A stretch of 64,000 nucleotides of DNA, from the NCBI RefSeq assembly GCF_016802725.1, contig NC_052671.1, positions 11,191,002-11,255,001 of the forward strand. The letters are read 5' to 3'. This document shows, one piece after another, positions 1-14,100 of the stretch. The translations under genes were made by a program, and so were the position numbers. The DNA is from Solenopsis invicta. Taxonomy: Eukaryota > Arthropoda > Insecta > Hymenoptera > Formicidae. The notes beneath the pieces were generated by a model. That model was not told the DNA's origin, searched no databases, and worked only from the letters and a program-made list of their open reading frames with translations. Position 1 is the first letter of the stretch; every line of letters starts with the position of its first letter.

Positions 1-1212
1 CTTGCCGCGCGCTCTTCCGTCACGTTCTATCACGAATGTAACAGACGCTTAGATAAATGTAGTACTGAAAAATTGTTACTCTTGCTGTTTGTATTCCGTG
101 CTTCTCTACATTGTACACGAGATACCCGCAAATGCAGATATCGCGTGTATATTTTTACATAATCATTTGTATATGCGAGTGTATGAGGAGTGTCCCGAAC
201 ATAAATATTTTACCAGCGGATTCTCCGATAAATCTTTAGGAAAACTTTTCCGAGAGGCCATTACTATGCTGAAACTTTTTAATATTCAACATTAAACGAC
301 TTGATAATTAAACCCGGAATTAAAATTCTGGGAAAGTACTCTTGAATTTAAATGAACAATAAAGTCTCGTTATTTGCTTCTCTACTTTAGAGTATAATTC
401 GAGAAAAAATTTTTCATCCTAAATTGTTTATTATTTGAAGGCTACTTAACATTTTAGTTTGGGATAAATCTCTTCTGGACTGGGTCAAAGACTGGGTCTG
501 TCGTTAAAATTGCAGCTAAAAGTTATGAAAAAGAACAGAAAGAATTTAAGGGATGTTTTTAATGTTTTAGTAATATATGTAAAAAATTTGATTTCATTCG
601 TAATCCTGCTTTCACGTCAAGTAAGTACTGTGAAAAAGCGATATTTTAAAAGAATCAGGAGTGAACAAAAAATTAACTAACTTTAAACGAATACGATGGA
701 CTAGGTGCTCAAATTTTACACAGCCACTTAAAGATAATAATAGTACAATCTATGAAATTTTCATGTTTTTGATGAAGCAGATTGGAGATGTGACGCACAC
801 ATCCTTAATGTACGAAGAGTTTAAAAATGCAGTGATGTAAAATTTAAGTACCGAATGTATAAGATTTATTTTAGATGAGCATGCATAAAGTACCACGGTT
901 GGAGGAAATCCCTTATACGTGGGTTCGCTATTGATTTCAGGCGTTTCATATATCTCGATATATGCGCACGGGTGTATAAATAGTCATCGACAGATTCGTG
1001 CTTCGACTGCCAATGTAATTCGTCGCAATATAATTCGTAGAATCCTCTTTTCGCAAAGAGAAAGAGAGGGAGAGAAAGAGAGAGATTCATCGTCAGCGTC
1101 GGTCGGAAATAGCGAATAAGAATAAATACCGGTGATGCACGACCTTTACCAGTTTAATCGAGCCTTTCCTCAAATTCGAGCCACTGCAATATGTACCGTT
1201 TTCTACTTTCAG
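1..1212. other. Appl intron sequence, no exon seen
   Basis: This stretch precedes the first recognised Appl exon (1213). That exon enters in phase 1, so the previous exon, which should encode the first part of the growth-factor-like domain, must lie left of the window or be unrecognisable here. I searched both strands for the cysteine-rich signature of that domain and found none. There is a purine-rich run near 1059-1085. Nothing else is supported. Confidence 0.6.
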
Positions 1213-3005
1213 AGGGACCCTTCCAGAGCGACGCACTTCTCGTGCCGGAGGGCTGTCTCTTTGATCATCTTCATAATCAAACAAAATGCTGGGAGTCTCA
1301 CAGGTAACGAGTGTATTTGTGCGCGAATATCACCTGGGCCAAACGGAATTAATTCTCGAGCGAGTTTAGATTCACAACGTCGCGTCAAAGTGATCGAGAG
1401 ATTCGAAAGAATAGCTTAAACACGGTCATTCCGTCTCTCCGCGAAGAGACACTCTCAATGTTTGATCCAATTATTCCAACGCGCTCTGCCAAATTTATTA
1501 TTTCTATGTATTATTACACTGTTAAATATTAAAGAATCAAATTTAAATTAATTTCTTGAACTGAATAACATTTTCTTATTTTTAACTTCTATACGCGTTG
1601 AAATTTATTGTTTTAACCCAAAATGTATAGTTGAATGAACAACCTCATCTGATTAACCCATTTCTGTGGTTAAATTGCTTAGTTTCAAAGTAAGTACCTC
1701 ATTAACGTGTGCACCTAGTAGATAAATTTAATTCGAGTCAAATTTAACATTCTTAAAGTTAACTTGGTTAACTTTATTGTTTTAATTCAAATTGACGACA
1801 TATTAAGTAGGAGACCTACAAATGGCGAGCTATAATAAAAAAAAAAAACTCAAGTTGGGTAGAATTTGACAGTGAATTTAACAGTGTGTTATACTATTTG
1901 TTTACTTACTTACATTAACGATTTATTTTTAAAAAATAGGTTTTCCCTCGCCTTTGTTTTTTACGCAACGCGTACATATTACCCTAAATTAATTTTATCA
2001 TATTTGCTCATTCCATCTCATTATTCTGTCACATCATCGCGTATAACTAGGGGCTACATTAAATTACTTCGCTAATGAGTGACAGCCTAGCTGCCGGCGC
2101 GTTTATTTTACACCAACTCCGTATTTTACGTCGGCGGAGATCGCGGATCAAGGCCCGTTTATCGCGTCGCGGTAGATCAGGAGCGCGCGAGCGTTCCTGC
2201 TTCTCCGACTATACACGTGACTGCATCAAGGGGATTCACGTTTCCAGATGGAATGCCACGGCAGCGGAGACTTGCCGGGAGCGAAACATGAATCTGCGTA
2301 GCTTCGCGATGTTGCTGCCGTGCGGCATATCTCTGTTCTCCGGCGTCGAGTTTGTATGCTGCCCGAAACACCTGAAAGGTACGTAACGTACGTACGCTCA
2401 TGCCTTATCACCATTCATTCGTGTTTTCATTTCACGCGCGCGCGCGCGCGCCGAAGATGCGGCGAGTCACGCGGATCTCGCGGACGGAGAGAGAAGGGAC
2501 GAAGGGCGGAGACGACTGACGAAGAGCGAAACGCGCGAGCGAGCCATCGCATCGCGTATTTTCGTATTTCGCGAGTACCGCACCGGCACTCACGTTCATC
2601 TTCATGCATATTCTATCGGTGCGAACGTTTCGCTGCGTCCGCATCTCCATACCGTGACATCCTTTCCAGACGCGAGCTCGCGAGCTCGGGTGTCTTCTTG
2701 GCGCGAGGTCATTTTACCGTAAAGTGGAAATACTTGTGACGATCTTATTTCGAGATTTAACGCGCGAATCCCCGCCTGTCTCTATCGGATACCTTGAGCT
2801 TTCGATGTTAGAAAATTAAATTGCACTTCGACCGATAGTTTGCTACGTAAAATGCCCGTGAGCAAACGCTTTCACGGATTTTGGGGGATTGGATCTTTTA
2901 AATGAAGTTTTGCTCAAAAACTCTCGAAGAGAAAAATTCAAGAATGGCGTTTATGATTTGAAATAAAATCGTCATATTGCTACCTCTAATTACTAATTAG
3001 AATTT

Positions 3006-3068
<63 letters not shown>

Positions 3069-4385
3069 AAATGGATGATGAAAATTTAAAATAATTTTAT
3101 TGAATGCCAAATGTTCATCGATCTGTACGATCCATTTGGTTTTTCGCACTGCTTTTGTCATTTCGTTTGATGATACCTATCGAACGTTTTACCCCTCCCG
3201 TTTTTAGCTTTCAGCTTTTCAGCGCCCTACATTATCCGATTTTCGTTTCGATACTACTATACGTCGCACTATATTATTTCTTTGCCTTTCTGCTATTTTT
3301 CATTTTGCAGGGCGGTACGATTAATGGAACACATGTCTATCAAAAAACATATCGGAAGAGAGAAGACGGCGAGGCATGAATATTTACGACGAATTCGCGG
3401 CGTATTTATTGCACGGTGGAAATACGCGGCATTTACGCTGTTCGTTTCCAATCGACTGTCGCAAAGAACAAAGAGAAAGAAAGAGAGAGAGAAATAGAAA
3501 GAGAAAGAACGGCTATAGGAAGGCGCAAAGAGGGTGTATTAAACGAGGGGTGCCACCTACTTCGCCTCGTCTCCTTCACTCCTTCCTCGTTTCCTTCCAG
3601 CACCCCGGCTGGCTCGTGCCACCCTTCACAAGCTCTCCCTCTTTCTCTTTCTCTCTCTCTCTCTCTATATATACGTGTATATATATATCTCTCTTTCTCT
3701 TCCTCTCATCGCAAGCTCTCTCTTGTCTTCTCTCTCCCTCGTGCAATCAATAATGTTCGCCGCCGACGTTCCCGACGACTGCGCAACGTAACACGCCGTA
3801 GCTTTCGGCGTCGCTGCGCAACTTTTCTTTCCTATAAACCATGTATATAATGGGCTCGATTAGCACACAAGGGATTGTCCGTTTTGCCCGCTGTGTACCG
3901 TCCGCTTGAATCCTATATTCCATTCTTTTCAGCATAGGTATAATATAACTTTCGGAGATGACGTGTCGTCCAGGGAATGAAAAATGGGCAGCGCGACCTA
4001 AGCCAATATAAAACCGGGATACACGTTTGGGGTATGACCACTAGTCACGCGGACCAGTTCGGTAATTGATATACTTGAATAGAACGTAGAATTTCCATTC
4101 TACGAAATTAAATATTTCAACAAGCTTATTCATTGAAGTGGATGAGTCTTGACAAATAAATGTTTTAAATCTTTGAAAGAGCCTTGAGTGCGAATATTTT
4201 AGAAACATGCTTTAAGTTCATAGAATGTGCTAATCTTATAACATTCGTTATTGACACTGACAACATTGAATTTCCGTCATCGTACTCTAGATGGAGTCGG
4301 ATAAATAATTTCTCGTATTCAAAAATACGCAAACAATTATATAAATATGTGTAACATAGAAAATTATCTAGTCTAGTCATAACTA

Positions 4386-4434
<49 letters not shown>

Positions 4435-7400
4435 CTGTATATAATTTTATTATTTATAATATTATTGATATGTGTTGATGTGTATTTGATCGTAATATAT
4501 TATGTCTGCGTCGTAATATATTATGTATCTTTGATCGTAATATATTATGTATTTTTGGAAGGTGGGGCAATCGCTCCACCAATAATAAAATTGCAACACA
4601 ACATAAATTATTATCAAAAAGAACTTTGAAGAAGCATAATCACTCATTCTCAGAAATCTTAGTCGATTTTTTTAGTATTGAGATTAATTCCCGTTTTAGC
4701 AATTCGTGGTACTTTTTGATACCTTTTCTCGCAAACGCGCATACGAGTAAACTACGAGTAATTACAGTTGGAAAATTATATTTTTATTTAATTAGTATTA
4801 TATTTTTTTATATAATATATACAAAAAATATTTTTCATGTACGTGTAAAATATTTTGAAAAATTTGATTCATGTAAAATTGCTTTATAGGTAGGAACTGT
4901 GATAGTTGTATTTTTTATATTAATATACATACCAGCATGTTTCAATATTATTCTACTTGAAACGATATTTAGATTTCACAACAGACGGTATACATATATT
5001 CAACTGATTGGTTTGAAACCGATATTTAGGCTTACATTTTCAAAACAGTGAATCCAAGAAAATCGACTCTCATCTAGGAAATACTAATACAAGCAAAAAA
5101 GAATGTTGCAAAAAGGCCGATTTTTGCAGTGTTCGGGAAAAATAAAATCATATATAGAGGCGAGGAATCTGATGCTAGTTTAAATTACATCCCATGACAG
5201 GAACACATAGCAAATTGTATTTAAATCGGTCAAACGCGTATCGTCGCAGTCATCCGTGAGATTGAATGCTGTGCTACATATATCGATAGTACATAGTGTG
5301 ATACATCATGTTTTGACATTAAAAATACAAAATATTTTGTAAAAATCTTAAATTTAATAATAAAAATATCAAGCGTAAAGGAAAAATTTCATGCGCAACG
5401 TACATCGCGACGGTGGGGGAAGAACCATCTCGAACACATTTGTGTAAGCATACGGACCATTGCGTCCGACATTTTTAATAAATATAGCATTTTTATAAGA
5501 TGTATATTTTTAATATCAAAACGTAATGCATCACACTGCACTGTAGACACATATAGCATATCGATCCGTTTCGCCGAATAACTGCCACACGTTTTCCCGA
5601 TTTAAATGGAATTTTTATGAGTTTTCGTCATGTGACGTAATTTTAACTAGCATCATCAGATTTCTTCCCTTAAAAATTATAAGAAATTATATTTATTTAA
5701 TTTTTTTTATTACATGAAAAACAGATTTTTCGTAACACCCTTCTTTATACAGCCATAAAAAAGTAGCTTAAACAAGAATATAAAACATTGATGTACTTAA
5801 ACAGAATGTAGAATTTTCATTCTACGAAATTAAATATCAACGAGCTTGTCTGTTAAAGTGAAAGAATTTTAACATATAAATGTTTACATCTTTAAAAGAG
5901 CCTTAGGTACGAATATTTTAGAAACACGTCTTAAGTTCATATAATGTACTTATTTCGTAACTTTTGTTATTAACCCTGACAACATTGAATTTCCGTCATT
6001 GTACCTTAGATGGAGTCGGACATAAATAATTTCTTGTATTCAAAAATATGCAAACAATTATATATAATTTTATTATTTATATTATAGTTATTTATATTAT
6101 AATTACGTGTGTAACATTACTTATTTTTGGAAGGTGGACAATCGCTCCACCAATAATAAATTAAAATAAACATAAATTATTATATTTAGGCCAAAGAACT
6201 TCGAAGAATTTCACGATCATTCATTTTCAGACTTTAATATCTTTTTAGTATTAAAATTAGCTTTTATTTCAGCGATTCATGACAGTTCTTGACACCTTTC
6301 TTTTCATACATATAGGAGTGTACAACGAGTGATTATAATTAGAGAACTATATTTTTATCTAAATGGAAAATGTCAGATCATTTTATGTACATAAAATATT
6401 TAATTTTTCTTCTTTTTATAAACAACCGCTACTAACATATTGCTAACATACATTGTACCTAAATTCTCTTTTACGATGTAATTTAAAAACTCTTTTTGTT
6501 TGCTCAAATATCATCTGTGCTTTTGAAAAGATATCGTTTTCTGCATTTTAAATGATAACTCACGGTTAAGCGTTTTGTAAAAGCGCGACTTACAATCAAT
6601 GTTTAATTTGCCAAAATGAGATGTCAAACTTATTCATTAAAATGGGTGGATCTTGACAAATAAATATTTGCATCTTCGAAAGAGCCTCGGGTGCGAATAT
6701 TTCAGAAATGTTCTTTAAGTTTATAGAATATGCTGATCTCTCATAACTTTCGTTATTGACATTGATAACATTGAGTTTCCGTGCATTCATCTTACATCCC
6801 TTTCCACTCGACACTTCCCCTGATCGATCCCGGATAAACCGCGTCCTCGCGAGGAATCCATAACTCTCTATGACGAACAACTGTGACATAAGGCATCCCC
6901 GCGGAAACTGCCAATGCGTGCAGTTATCGCGTATCTGCCGTGTGACCCAGATAAAAGGACGACAAAAGAAGTGGATATGGTCAGGTGGGGCTTTTGTCTG
7001 CTTTTGCAGAAGTCGAGAAGTTGTCTCATCAGAGCACCTATTCTCAGCGAATGAGACACATCTCTCGAGAACGTAGTTAGCCAAGATGCAAGATCCCCTC
7101 CCCTGCTTTCTACGAAGTAACTCGGCCAAATTAGAATTTCTATGCTGGAAAGATGCGGAACACACCGGGAGAAGAGCGAAATACATTTTACGTAGTTAAA
7201 ACAGATGCGAATTTCGTGAGTGGCAATCCTCTCTCCTGATCATTTGCACGCTGATCTCATTTTAAAATGTTGTAATCTATGTCTTTTGCTAAATAAATTC
7301 CCATCTTCTTAATTCTTCCTAATTATCTTTTACAGGCTAAATGTCCGTTCGTAGACACCGTTTCGTTGTTTAGCTCGATGTATCTTTACGTCGGAGGAGG

Positions 7401-10400
7401 AGAAGTCGAGGCCATGTCTTTGCCGTCGTGAATTATATCTATAAAATTGTCAAACTGTATTATGCTGACGCATCGCCGGCCTTTTCCAAGTGTATTGATG
7501 AATAATCAAGTGATTGGTGACACTGGCAGTGTATCACTGGCGCGCATTGATTTAGATTATGGACCAGAATTCCGCGAAGCTATCTGTGGCCAGCCCAATC
7601 CCGTCCATTTACTATTCAAACAATGGCAGTCGATATACTGGAATGTGCGCGCAGACAGGAATTCCAATAATTGCACCTACCGCGTCACGTACGTACACGT
7701 ACGTACGTACGCGACGTGTGTGTGTGTGTATGTACGGCGAATCGTTATCGTTAAAACGACGCAAAAGAAAAAGAGGGCACTTTCGCATAATCAAGGATGA
7801 GTGCGGTATACGCAGCAGTATTAATTAAACGACTTTTGTTTTCCTTTTCTTTATGCAGGTTTCTGCGCGTTGGATAAAAGCGGCGCTGGAGAGCTTATTT
7901 TTAGAACCAATTGTCATCATTGCACGTTTTATACACTTATGTAACGATAAATCATACCGATCATACTGCAGGTGTAGCGAAAAATAACGCGCGTAACACT
8001 TTGCAGAGAATGTGAAGGTGAAGAAGCCGATCGATCTGCCGATACCGAAGAGCGTGGACGACGATCTCGATGAGGACGAGGACGATATCGATGACGAGGA
8101 TGACCTGGACGGCGACGCTGAGGACGAAGACGCTGAGGACGAAGACAACTCTGACGGTGATCTCGAAGATGTGCTGAGCAATCAACCGGATGAAGACGAA
8201 AGCGAGGAGGAGTATGACGATCTTGATGATTATGACACAACTACCAGGTAGTTATAAATAGCATATCCATCTTTGCCTACAAAATCTGTGATCATACGAT
8301 TGCATATGATCTTAAGTAAATATTATTTACGCTTAATTTTCTTTTATTGAATTAAAAATTATTGAAAATTAATTAAATCTAAAATAGTTGCAAAATTAAA
8401 TAATTAATAAAAGTAGGGTAAAGTAGGGTTCACGTAATATAGACACAAAAGTTAAATATTTATTATAAACTTGTTAACAGTCGACCATCGACGACCGTTT
8501 CGACGACGGAGAAAAGCAAGCAAGATGCAACGGCGATGCCGCTGCCGATTAGCACGAGCACACAGCAGCCTTCCCAACCGCAGGGCACTCCCGATCCTTA
8601 TCTGACGCACTTCGATCCACGGTCCGAGCATCAGAGTTACAAGCAGGCTCAGATGCGACTTGAGGAGGTGCACAAGGAGAAAGTTACGAAAGTAAGTTCG
8701 ATTAATCGCAGTGGAAAAAGTAACATTAGCGTATGTATCGTACCGTATATCTTCACCTATTTAGCGTACCGCATATCTTTGCCTATTTACGAGAAAGCAA
8801 AGGTATGATTCTTTTATGTCGAGCCATGAAATTTGTATTTGAGAAGAAAAGGTACGAAAGATAAGGGACTTTTGGAAGACAAGTATTATGGCGCGGGACA
8901 CTGGTGTCGAAATCTTTGTGCTACAACGCTTTCAGGTGATGAAGGATTGGAGTGATCTCGAGGAGAGATATCAGGACATCAGGGCTCACGATCCCGTTGC
9001 CGCAGATGCTTTCAAACGCTGGATGACAGCGCGATTCCAGGAGACGGTTGCAGCGCTCGAAGAGAGTGGCGCGGCGGAGAAGCATCAGTTAAGCGCAATG
9101 CACCAGCAGAGAGTGCAGGTACGTGGAAACGTGTGATAGGATACGAATCGTCTTTTTTGAGAAAGTCGCTCAGCTTTGAAACTTATAAATCTCAATAAAA
9201 AAACGAACGTGAATCGATTTTAATAAGATTTTCTAAGTTGGAGTTTTATTTTATTTTCCAAACAAGTGATTTACGCGAACGTTTAAAACGATGTTTGATA
9301 AGGATAAATCTTGTTTATGACAATAATCGATATTATTGTCTATAATTATTATTTGTCTTTTACCAATAAAAACGTAACGATTTGATATATTTTTTTTTCT
9401 TTATAAAAGGATAAATGAGTTATTGTACGAGCATTTTAAAAACAAAAATCTATTCATATTTTTTATTAATAATTTTTTTTTTATCCAGGAGCGACAAATA
9501 ATAATCTCTTGTATTTGAATAAATTATCTAATAATAATTTTTCCGTTGCAGGAAGCGGTCAAACAGAGGAACGAGGAAGCTATGTCGTGCTACACTGCGG
9601 CCCTTAACGAGGCGCCGCCAAATGTTAGTTTTGTGTAATATATTTTTGCACAAAGAACATTTTTTTATATATTTTTTTGCCTGACGATCGATCTCTTTTA
9701 TGTTCTCTAGATGCACCGTATTCAAAAATGCCTGCAAAAACTGCTCAGAGCCCTTCACAAAGACAGGCACCATACAATAGCCCATTACAAGCACCTCCTT
9801 GACAGCAGCTTGGAACAGGCTCAGCGGGAGAAGCCAGCCACTCTGGAGCATCTGGCGGAAATTGATAGGATTACCAATCAGAGCCTCTTGATGTTAGAAC
9901 GGTAACGTATATTTTATTCGTACATTTTTACTTTAAATATTTCAAACACGCGAAAACGGGCCACGCGATACGTTGCATGCAAAGTAAAACCGCAAAAACG
10001 TTAGGGACTCATTTTTTCTTTTCTTATGTTCAGATATCCAGACCTAAGCGCGAAGATCGGCCGTCTTATGGACGATTACGTTTTGGCCCTCAGGAGTAAA
10101 GATGAAACTCCGGGATTGCTGTTGGCGATGACGCGTGAGGCGGAGGCAGCTATTCTAGACAAATATCAGGCCGATGTCGCTAGCAAACAGCAAGGTATTT
10201 ATGGCAAATCCGTCAAAAAAATTTGTACGATTGAGCATATCTTACTTACAAAAATAAAATTTACAGAAAAGGAACATCAGAAGCAGCTCGAGCGAGCGCG
10301 CAAGGAACAACGTAAGGCAGAACGCGGAGAGCTACGCACAGAGCAAGAACAACACGAGGAAAGCGACTCGGCAATCGATACTAAGGATATTCCTCAGCAA

Positions 10401-11171
10401 TCAGAGCAACCCGCCGCGGTTGCTGCCATGCATAATGAGGGGGTGGTTAGAGCAGCCCACAGCATGAATCACGACGTCTCTCACTCCGAGCCAGTAAGAA
10501 AATTTACCCTAACTGTAAAGCCTATTTATGTCATTGTGTATAAAATTTGGCTGTTTTTTTATTACTTATTAAATAAATTGTTATTTTGGCATCATAGCTT
10601 CTTACGACATGAGAACAAGAAGAATATTTTTATAAGTTTTTCCTTACTGAAACTCACAAATCCCATTAATTTTGCAGGGTTATTCCGTAAGACGAGAAGT
10701 GTATCACAGAGAAAGTCGATCCGTTTACTTTACACTTGCGTTTGCTGGCATAGCACTCATGGCGGCTGTAGTTGTTGGTGTTGCGGTATTCAAGAGGCGC
10801 AGTGCGAGAAGCCCTCACAGCCAGGTATGCTATTGTGTTGAAAGACACGTCAGTGTCATTGCAGCAATATCTGCAGTATTTGCATTATTATTAATCGGTA
10901 GTTATTGTGCAGTGATTGATATTTTGTGTGATACTTTAATGCGTGATTGAAACGGAAATACATATAATTGATGAAAAGTAATACGTTATAATTATGTATT
11001 GATTGACACGTTAATTGACAATGTAATGTGATAACTGGCATTTCCCGTTTACTCTCGCAGGGCTTCATCGAGGTCGATCAAGCGGCCACGCCTGAGGAAC
11101 GACACGTCGCGAATATGCAGATCAACGGTTACGAGAATCCTACATACAAATACTTTGAGGTGAAGGAATAA
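1213..11171 (+). CDS. Appl: Amyloid precursor protein-like (Appl), 3' part, 11 exons
   Basis: Type I membrane glycoprotein of neurons, a cell-surface receptor or adhesion protein cleaved by secretases. Exons by splice phase: 1213-1303, 2248-2378, 8007-8247, 8481-8691, 8936-9118, 9552-9623, 9711-9901, 10034-10194, 10267-10493, 10678-10824, 11061-11171 (stop TAA 11169-11171). All phases join and give 587 whole codons plus a partial first one. Exon 1 encodes the end of the growth-factor-like domain (FQSDALLVPEGC). Exon 2 encodes the copper-binding domain (MLLPCGISLFSGVEFVCCPK). Exon 3 is an Asp/Glu-rich acidic linker. Exons 4-9 encode the helical E2 domain, starting at DPYLTHFDPRSEHQSYK and including CLQKLLRALHKDRHH. 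Exon 10 has a membrane segment (about 10729-10790) followed by KRR. Exon 11 is the conserved tail with GYENPTYKYFE, the NPxY adaptor site. No Kunitz domain is present, as in insect Appl. The 5' part is off the left edge. Confidence 0.96.
2434..2451. repeat. (CG)n alternating tract
   Basis: A pure alternating C/G run of about 16-18 bases just after the copper-binding exon of Appl, in a locally GC-rich region. Such tracts can adopt Z-DNA; no function is shown here. Confidence 0.85.
3009..3067. repeat. (GT)n microsatellite
   Basis: An uninterrupted GT dinucleotide run of about 59 bases inside the large Appl intron; likely length-polymorphic. Confidence 0.98.
4068..4790. repeat. Intronic diverged repeat, copy A
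   Basis: First of three related blocks in the Appl intron. It starts near a short hairpin (GTAGAATTTCCATTCTAC) and shares with copy B the runs TGACAACATTGAATTTCCG and TCGCTCCACCAATAATAAA, in the same order and spacing. An (AT)n microsatellite sits inside it. It is not recognised as a known element, and its origin (old transposon or local duplication) is unclear. Confidence 0.75.
4389..4433. repeat. (AT)n microsatellite
   Basis: A pure AT run of about 45 bases within intronic repeat copy A; copy B has no equally long tract at the matching place. Confidence 0.95.
5792..6360. repeat. Intronic diverged repeat, copy B
   Basis: Second copy of the Appl-intron repeat, colinear with copy A from the hairpin (about 5808) to the segment ending near 6360. 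Substitutions and small indels are spread throughout, so the duplication is old. Confidence 0.75.
6625..6790. repeat. Intronic diverged repeat, copy C (partial)
   Basis: Third, shorter copy matching the middle of copies A and B (TTGACAAATAAAT followed by a GAAAGAGCC block, then a TTGAGTTTCCG block). Right of 6790 the homology ends and a GC-richer unique stretch begins. Confidence 0.65.
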
Positions 11172-14100
11172 TTCGGCCGCCGCCTCGAGAGTTATCACAG
11201 ATATTTTGATTTTTGAAGCTGGTCGCAACCGCGTATTCGTTCTCGCGTATTTTCTTCAAGAATCTCATAGTATTTTGTTAGAGTAAGATATATATAAATA
11301 GTATGTATATCTCTAACCCCCGAGATTCTTCCGAAGATCCGGACCACGTACATCCCGGAAATGCGCAAATTCAGAAAACGCGTTTCCTATCGGCAAGATC
11401 GCACTTGCGATGAGACCACCGCCGTACACATAGCGTCCGCTTGTAGACACCACGGTCACGTGTAATTGCGGTGTAAACCGATTTCGCGCGAAGAATTGAC
11501 AATATATATGTAAAATACAGTTTGTAGCAGGGACACGCTGGATGGGAAACGAAACGGATTCTACGGGAGATAAAATGACGTAGAATTCAGCATATGTATA
11601 CCTATGTGCCATACGAACACGAGTGTTACACGCTATCTTCGGAAGTATCTCATATACACATCGTTTTTATTACGTTTTCATACATGTTGATATAAAAACG
11701 CAGGAAGGAGCGCTCGTGTTGTAAAAGTAGAAAACGCCGTTTTTAGACGTACCTTGATGTTCCTCCGCCTCTACACGTTATGCACTCGAACCGGAAGCGC
11801 CGCGGATCGATTGACGACCGGTGCGGCGTTCGGTGGCTGGTCGCTCTCACTCCACGGGGACGAACGTTCGAACGATGCTAGAACGCGTTTACACGGATGA
11901 TGTAAGCGTCCAGTGAATGCGTTGTCGTTGCGCTCTTTGCTGTATTTTTAGGTTCTGATATTTTCGGAGATAATCAATGGCAATAAGACATAATGCAGCT
12001 TAAGTACTAAACTCGAAGAAAAAAAAAATGCGATAGCGATCGTAGTAGCTTGTCACTGGGGGCCGCATAATATAGAAATAAAATACTACGATTAATGGCG
12101 TAATCGTTAACGTTATGCTAAAGTAACCGAGCGCGCGAGCGAGCTACGCGGCACTCTTAAAATATCAGAACATACACACGTGCATACACGCGCCATCTCA
12201 TCGTTGCATGTTTTCACTTCCTCTATCTTTGTGATGCAGCTGTTTTATTCCCTCCGTCTCCGTTCGATTCCCACTGCCTGGTTTCTCTCGGTGATCTTTT
12301 TCAGTACTTAACGTCTATTCTTAGATGATAAAGAACCTTAAAACGTAAGAAAATTAAGAATCATTGACGTATTTCGGAGTTAATAACGATGACAAGGAAG
12401 TAAGATGTCTCTATCATTCCACGCGAAAGTCCATTTTGTCGAGGTGCTGAGAACGCTAGCATGGAAAATGTTCGGTAGCTTCGTTCGAACTCACCGAGGA
12501 CGTCCGCGACGTATCGAACAGGTCACGTCGACGCTGTCGAACAAGAGGAACAGTTTAACCGGAGATCATTTTTGAGTGGCATTAGTACCTCCGACTGTGT
12601 CGAGAAAGAACGAAAAAAAAAAGAAAAAGAAAGAAGCAGCGGCTGTTAAGATAAGCGTTTCTTTTTCTTTTCCGCGTTTTGCGTTCTCGGGGGAAAAAAA
12701 GGAAAAAAAAGGATCGTTCATACAATAACTATCTTAGGATATTACTAATTATATACGACGACGACGATGATGATATAATATATTACACGTTTAATGCTTA
12801 TATATTTGTATATGGTCAAACGATTAAAAAAAAAAGGATAGTAGCCAGCACTTTAGCGCCAGGGTCGCGTGGGGAAGCACAGTTTTTTTCTTACTTATCT
12901 TGGAATACACGTTTTCTGCGCTTTCGTCAAACTTTATATAAAGAGGTTTCGGTGGCACTTGCGATACGATGCGATGCAACGTGGCGCATGTCGCCGTCTG
13001 TGAATATGCTGCCGCGGTTCATAGAATCATTTACCGTCCTACGGCCATCGGTGGTCAGTGGTAACGTTTTCAACCACCACAAAAACTTTAAAGACACCTC
13101 ACCCCATAAAAAAAAGACGCTAAAGATCGCGTGACGTCTTTACGATGCCTGAAAGATTAGCATATCTCTGTGGCGTCTTTGTCAGGAAAAACGTTTTTTA
13201 GGTGTCTAAGAGATTGGAACATTTTTTTTTTTAAGTCGTCTTTACGACATCTATCTATGGCAGCGGCGCGATAAGAGCACAATCATCGCTATCGTTAGTG
13301 CACCGTTAATGCACCTTGACACGCTCGGGTCGGTCGATCAGCCCGGCGTATCAATACAGCCGGTAATATATGTTTGAAAGAGACGGAATTTTCGCTCTCG
13401 GCAGTGCGCGATGGTTACTATTATTATAGATTACAGTTTAACGCTAAAGAGTCGCTGTTCTGTCTCTTGTGTGAAATAACGCTTCACACGGTCCATGCAT
13501 GAGTACATTACATTCCCAATTACGTGCTAAGGTGGTCCCCTTCGGATTGCGCTCACTTTGCTAAGATTGCATCGACAGCGATAATCGCCGGCGAATTAGA
13601 GCGATTAAAAGAAAAGAAAGAGAAGATCCTTCTTTTAGATATTGTATTCCTAAGCGCACGTGAAGCAGCTGCCTTTCCTATCTATCTAGCGCAAATCTCT
13701 CTCTCCCACACACATCGATCGTTTTGTCTTCACGCAACTCCGGTGGAAAAAGAGTGTGTCAACCGGCGACAAGCAACAAAAAACAGGATGCAAGACACAG
13801 ACACACACATTAAACAATACATCGCTAAATGTTAAAAATATTATTTTAGATATATTGTAAGACGATAGCAATTATACCAGTAAATGTACTATGATTATAT
13901 GAATAACAGCAGATAGCATCAATGCGTTAACAATAATGATATAAAATGTCTATTATATGTGTATATGTGTGTGCGTGTGTGTGTGTGTGTACAATGTACG
14001 GGGATAATATATAGAGATATATATATACAAATATATATATATACATATATATATATAGATATACACATGCATATACATGTATACATATTAAATTAAACAT

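Larger units (their letters stand above)
2379..8006 (+). other. Large Appl intron (5.6 kb)
   Basis: This intron joins the copper-binding exon (donor GTACGT at 2379) to the acidic-linker exon (acceptor TTTGCAG before 8007). The phases on both sides match (1 nt + 2 nt form Glu), so no exon is required between them. It holds microsatellites, a CT-rich tract near 3641-3730 and three diverged copies of an unknown repeat (4068-4790, 5792-6360, 6625-6790). The remaining reading frames lack protein-like composition or family matches. Confidence 0.8.

Noticed and set aside
3416..3850. Overlapping open frames of 125-144 codons in the Appl intron
   Set aside because: They translate GA- and CT-rich tracts (runs of Glu-Arg or Ser-Leu) and have no conserved features.
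6596..7186. A 196-codon open frame on the minus strand inside the Appl intron
   Set aside because: Its C-terminal part overlaps the diverged intronic repeat copy C, the composition is not protein-like in the rest, there is no recognisable domain, and flanking Appl exon phases need nothing here.
10026..10841. A 271-codon open frame on the plus strand
   Set aside because: It reads through two genuine Appl introns (10195-10266 and 10494-10677); the real exons are 10034-10194, 10267-10493 and 10678-10824.
12679..13134. A 151-codon open frame on the plus strand after Appl
   Set aside because: Low-complexity Lys/Asp/Tyr start derived from simple repeats, no domain, and located in the probable 3' UTR.
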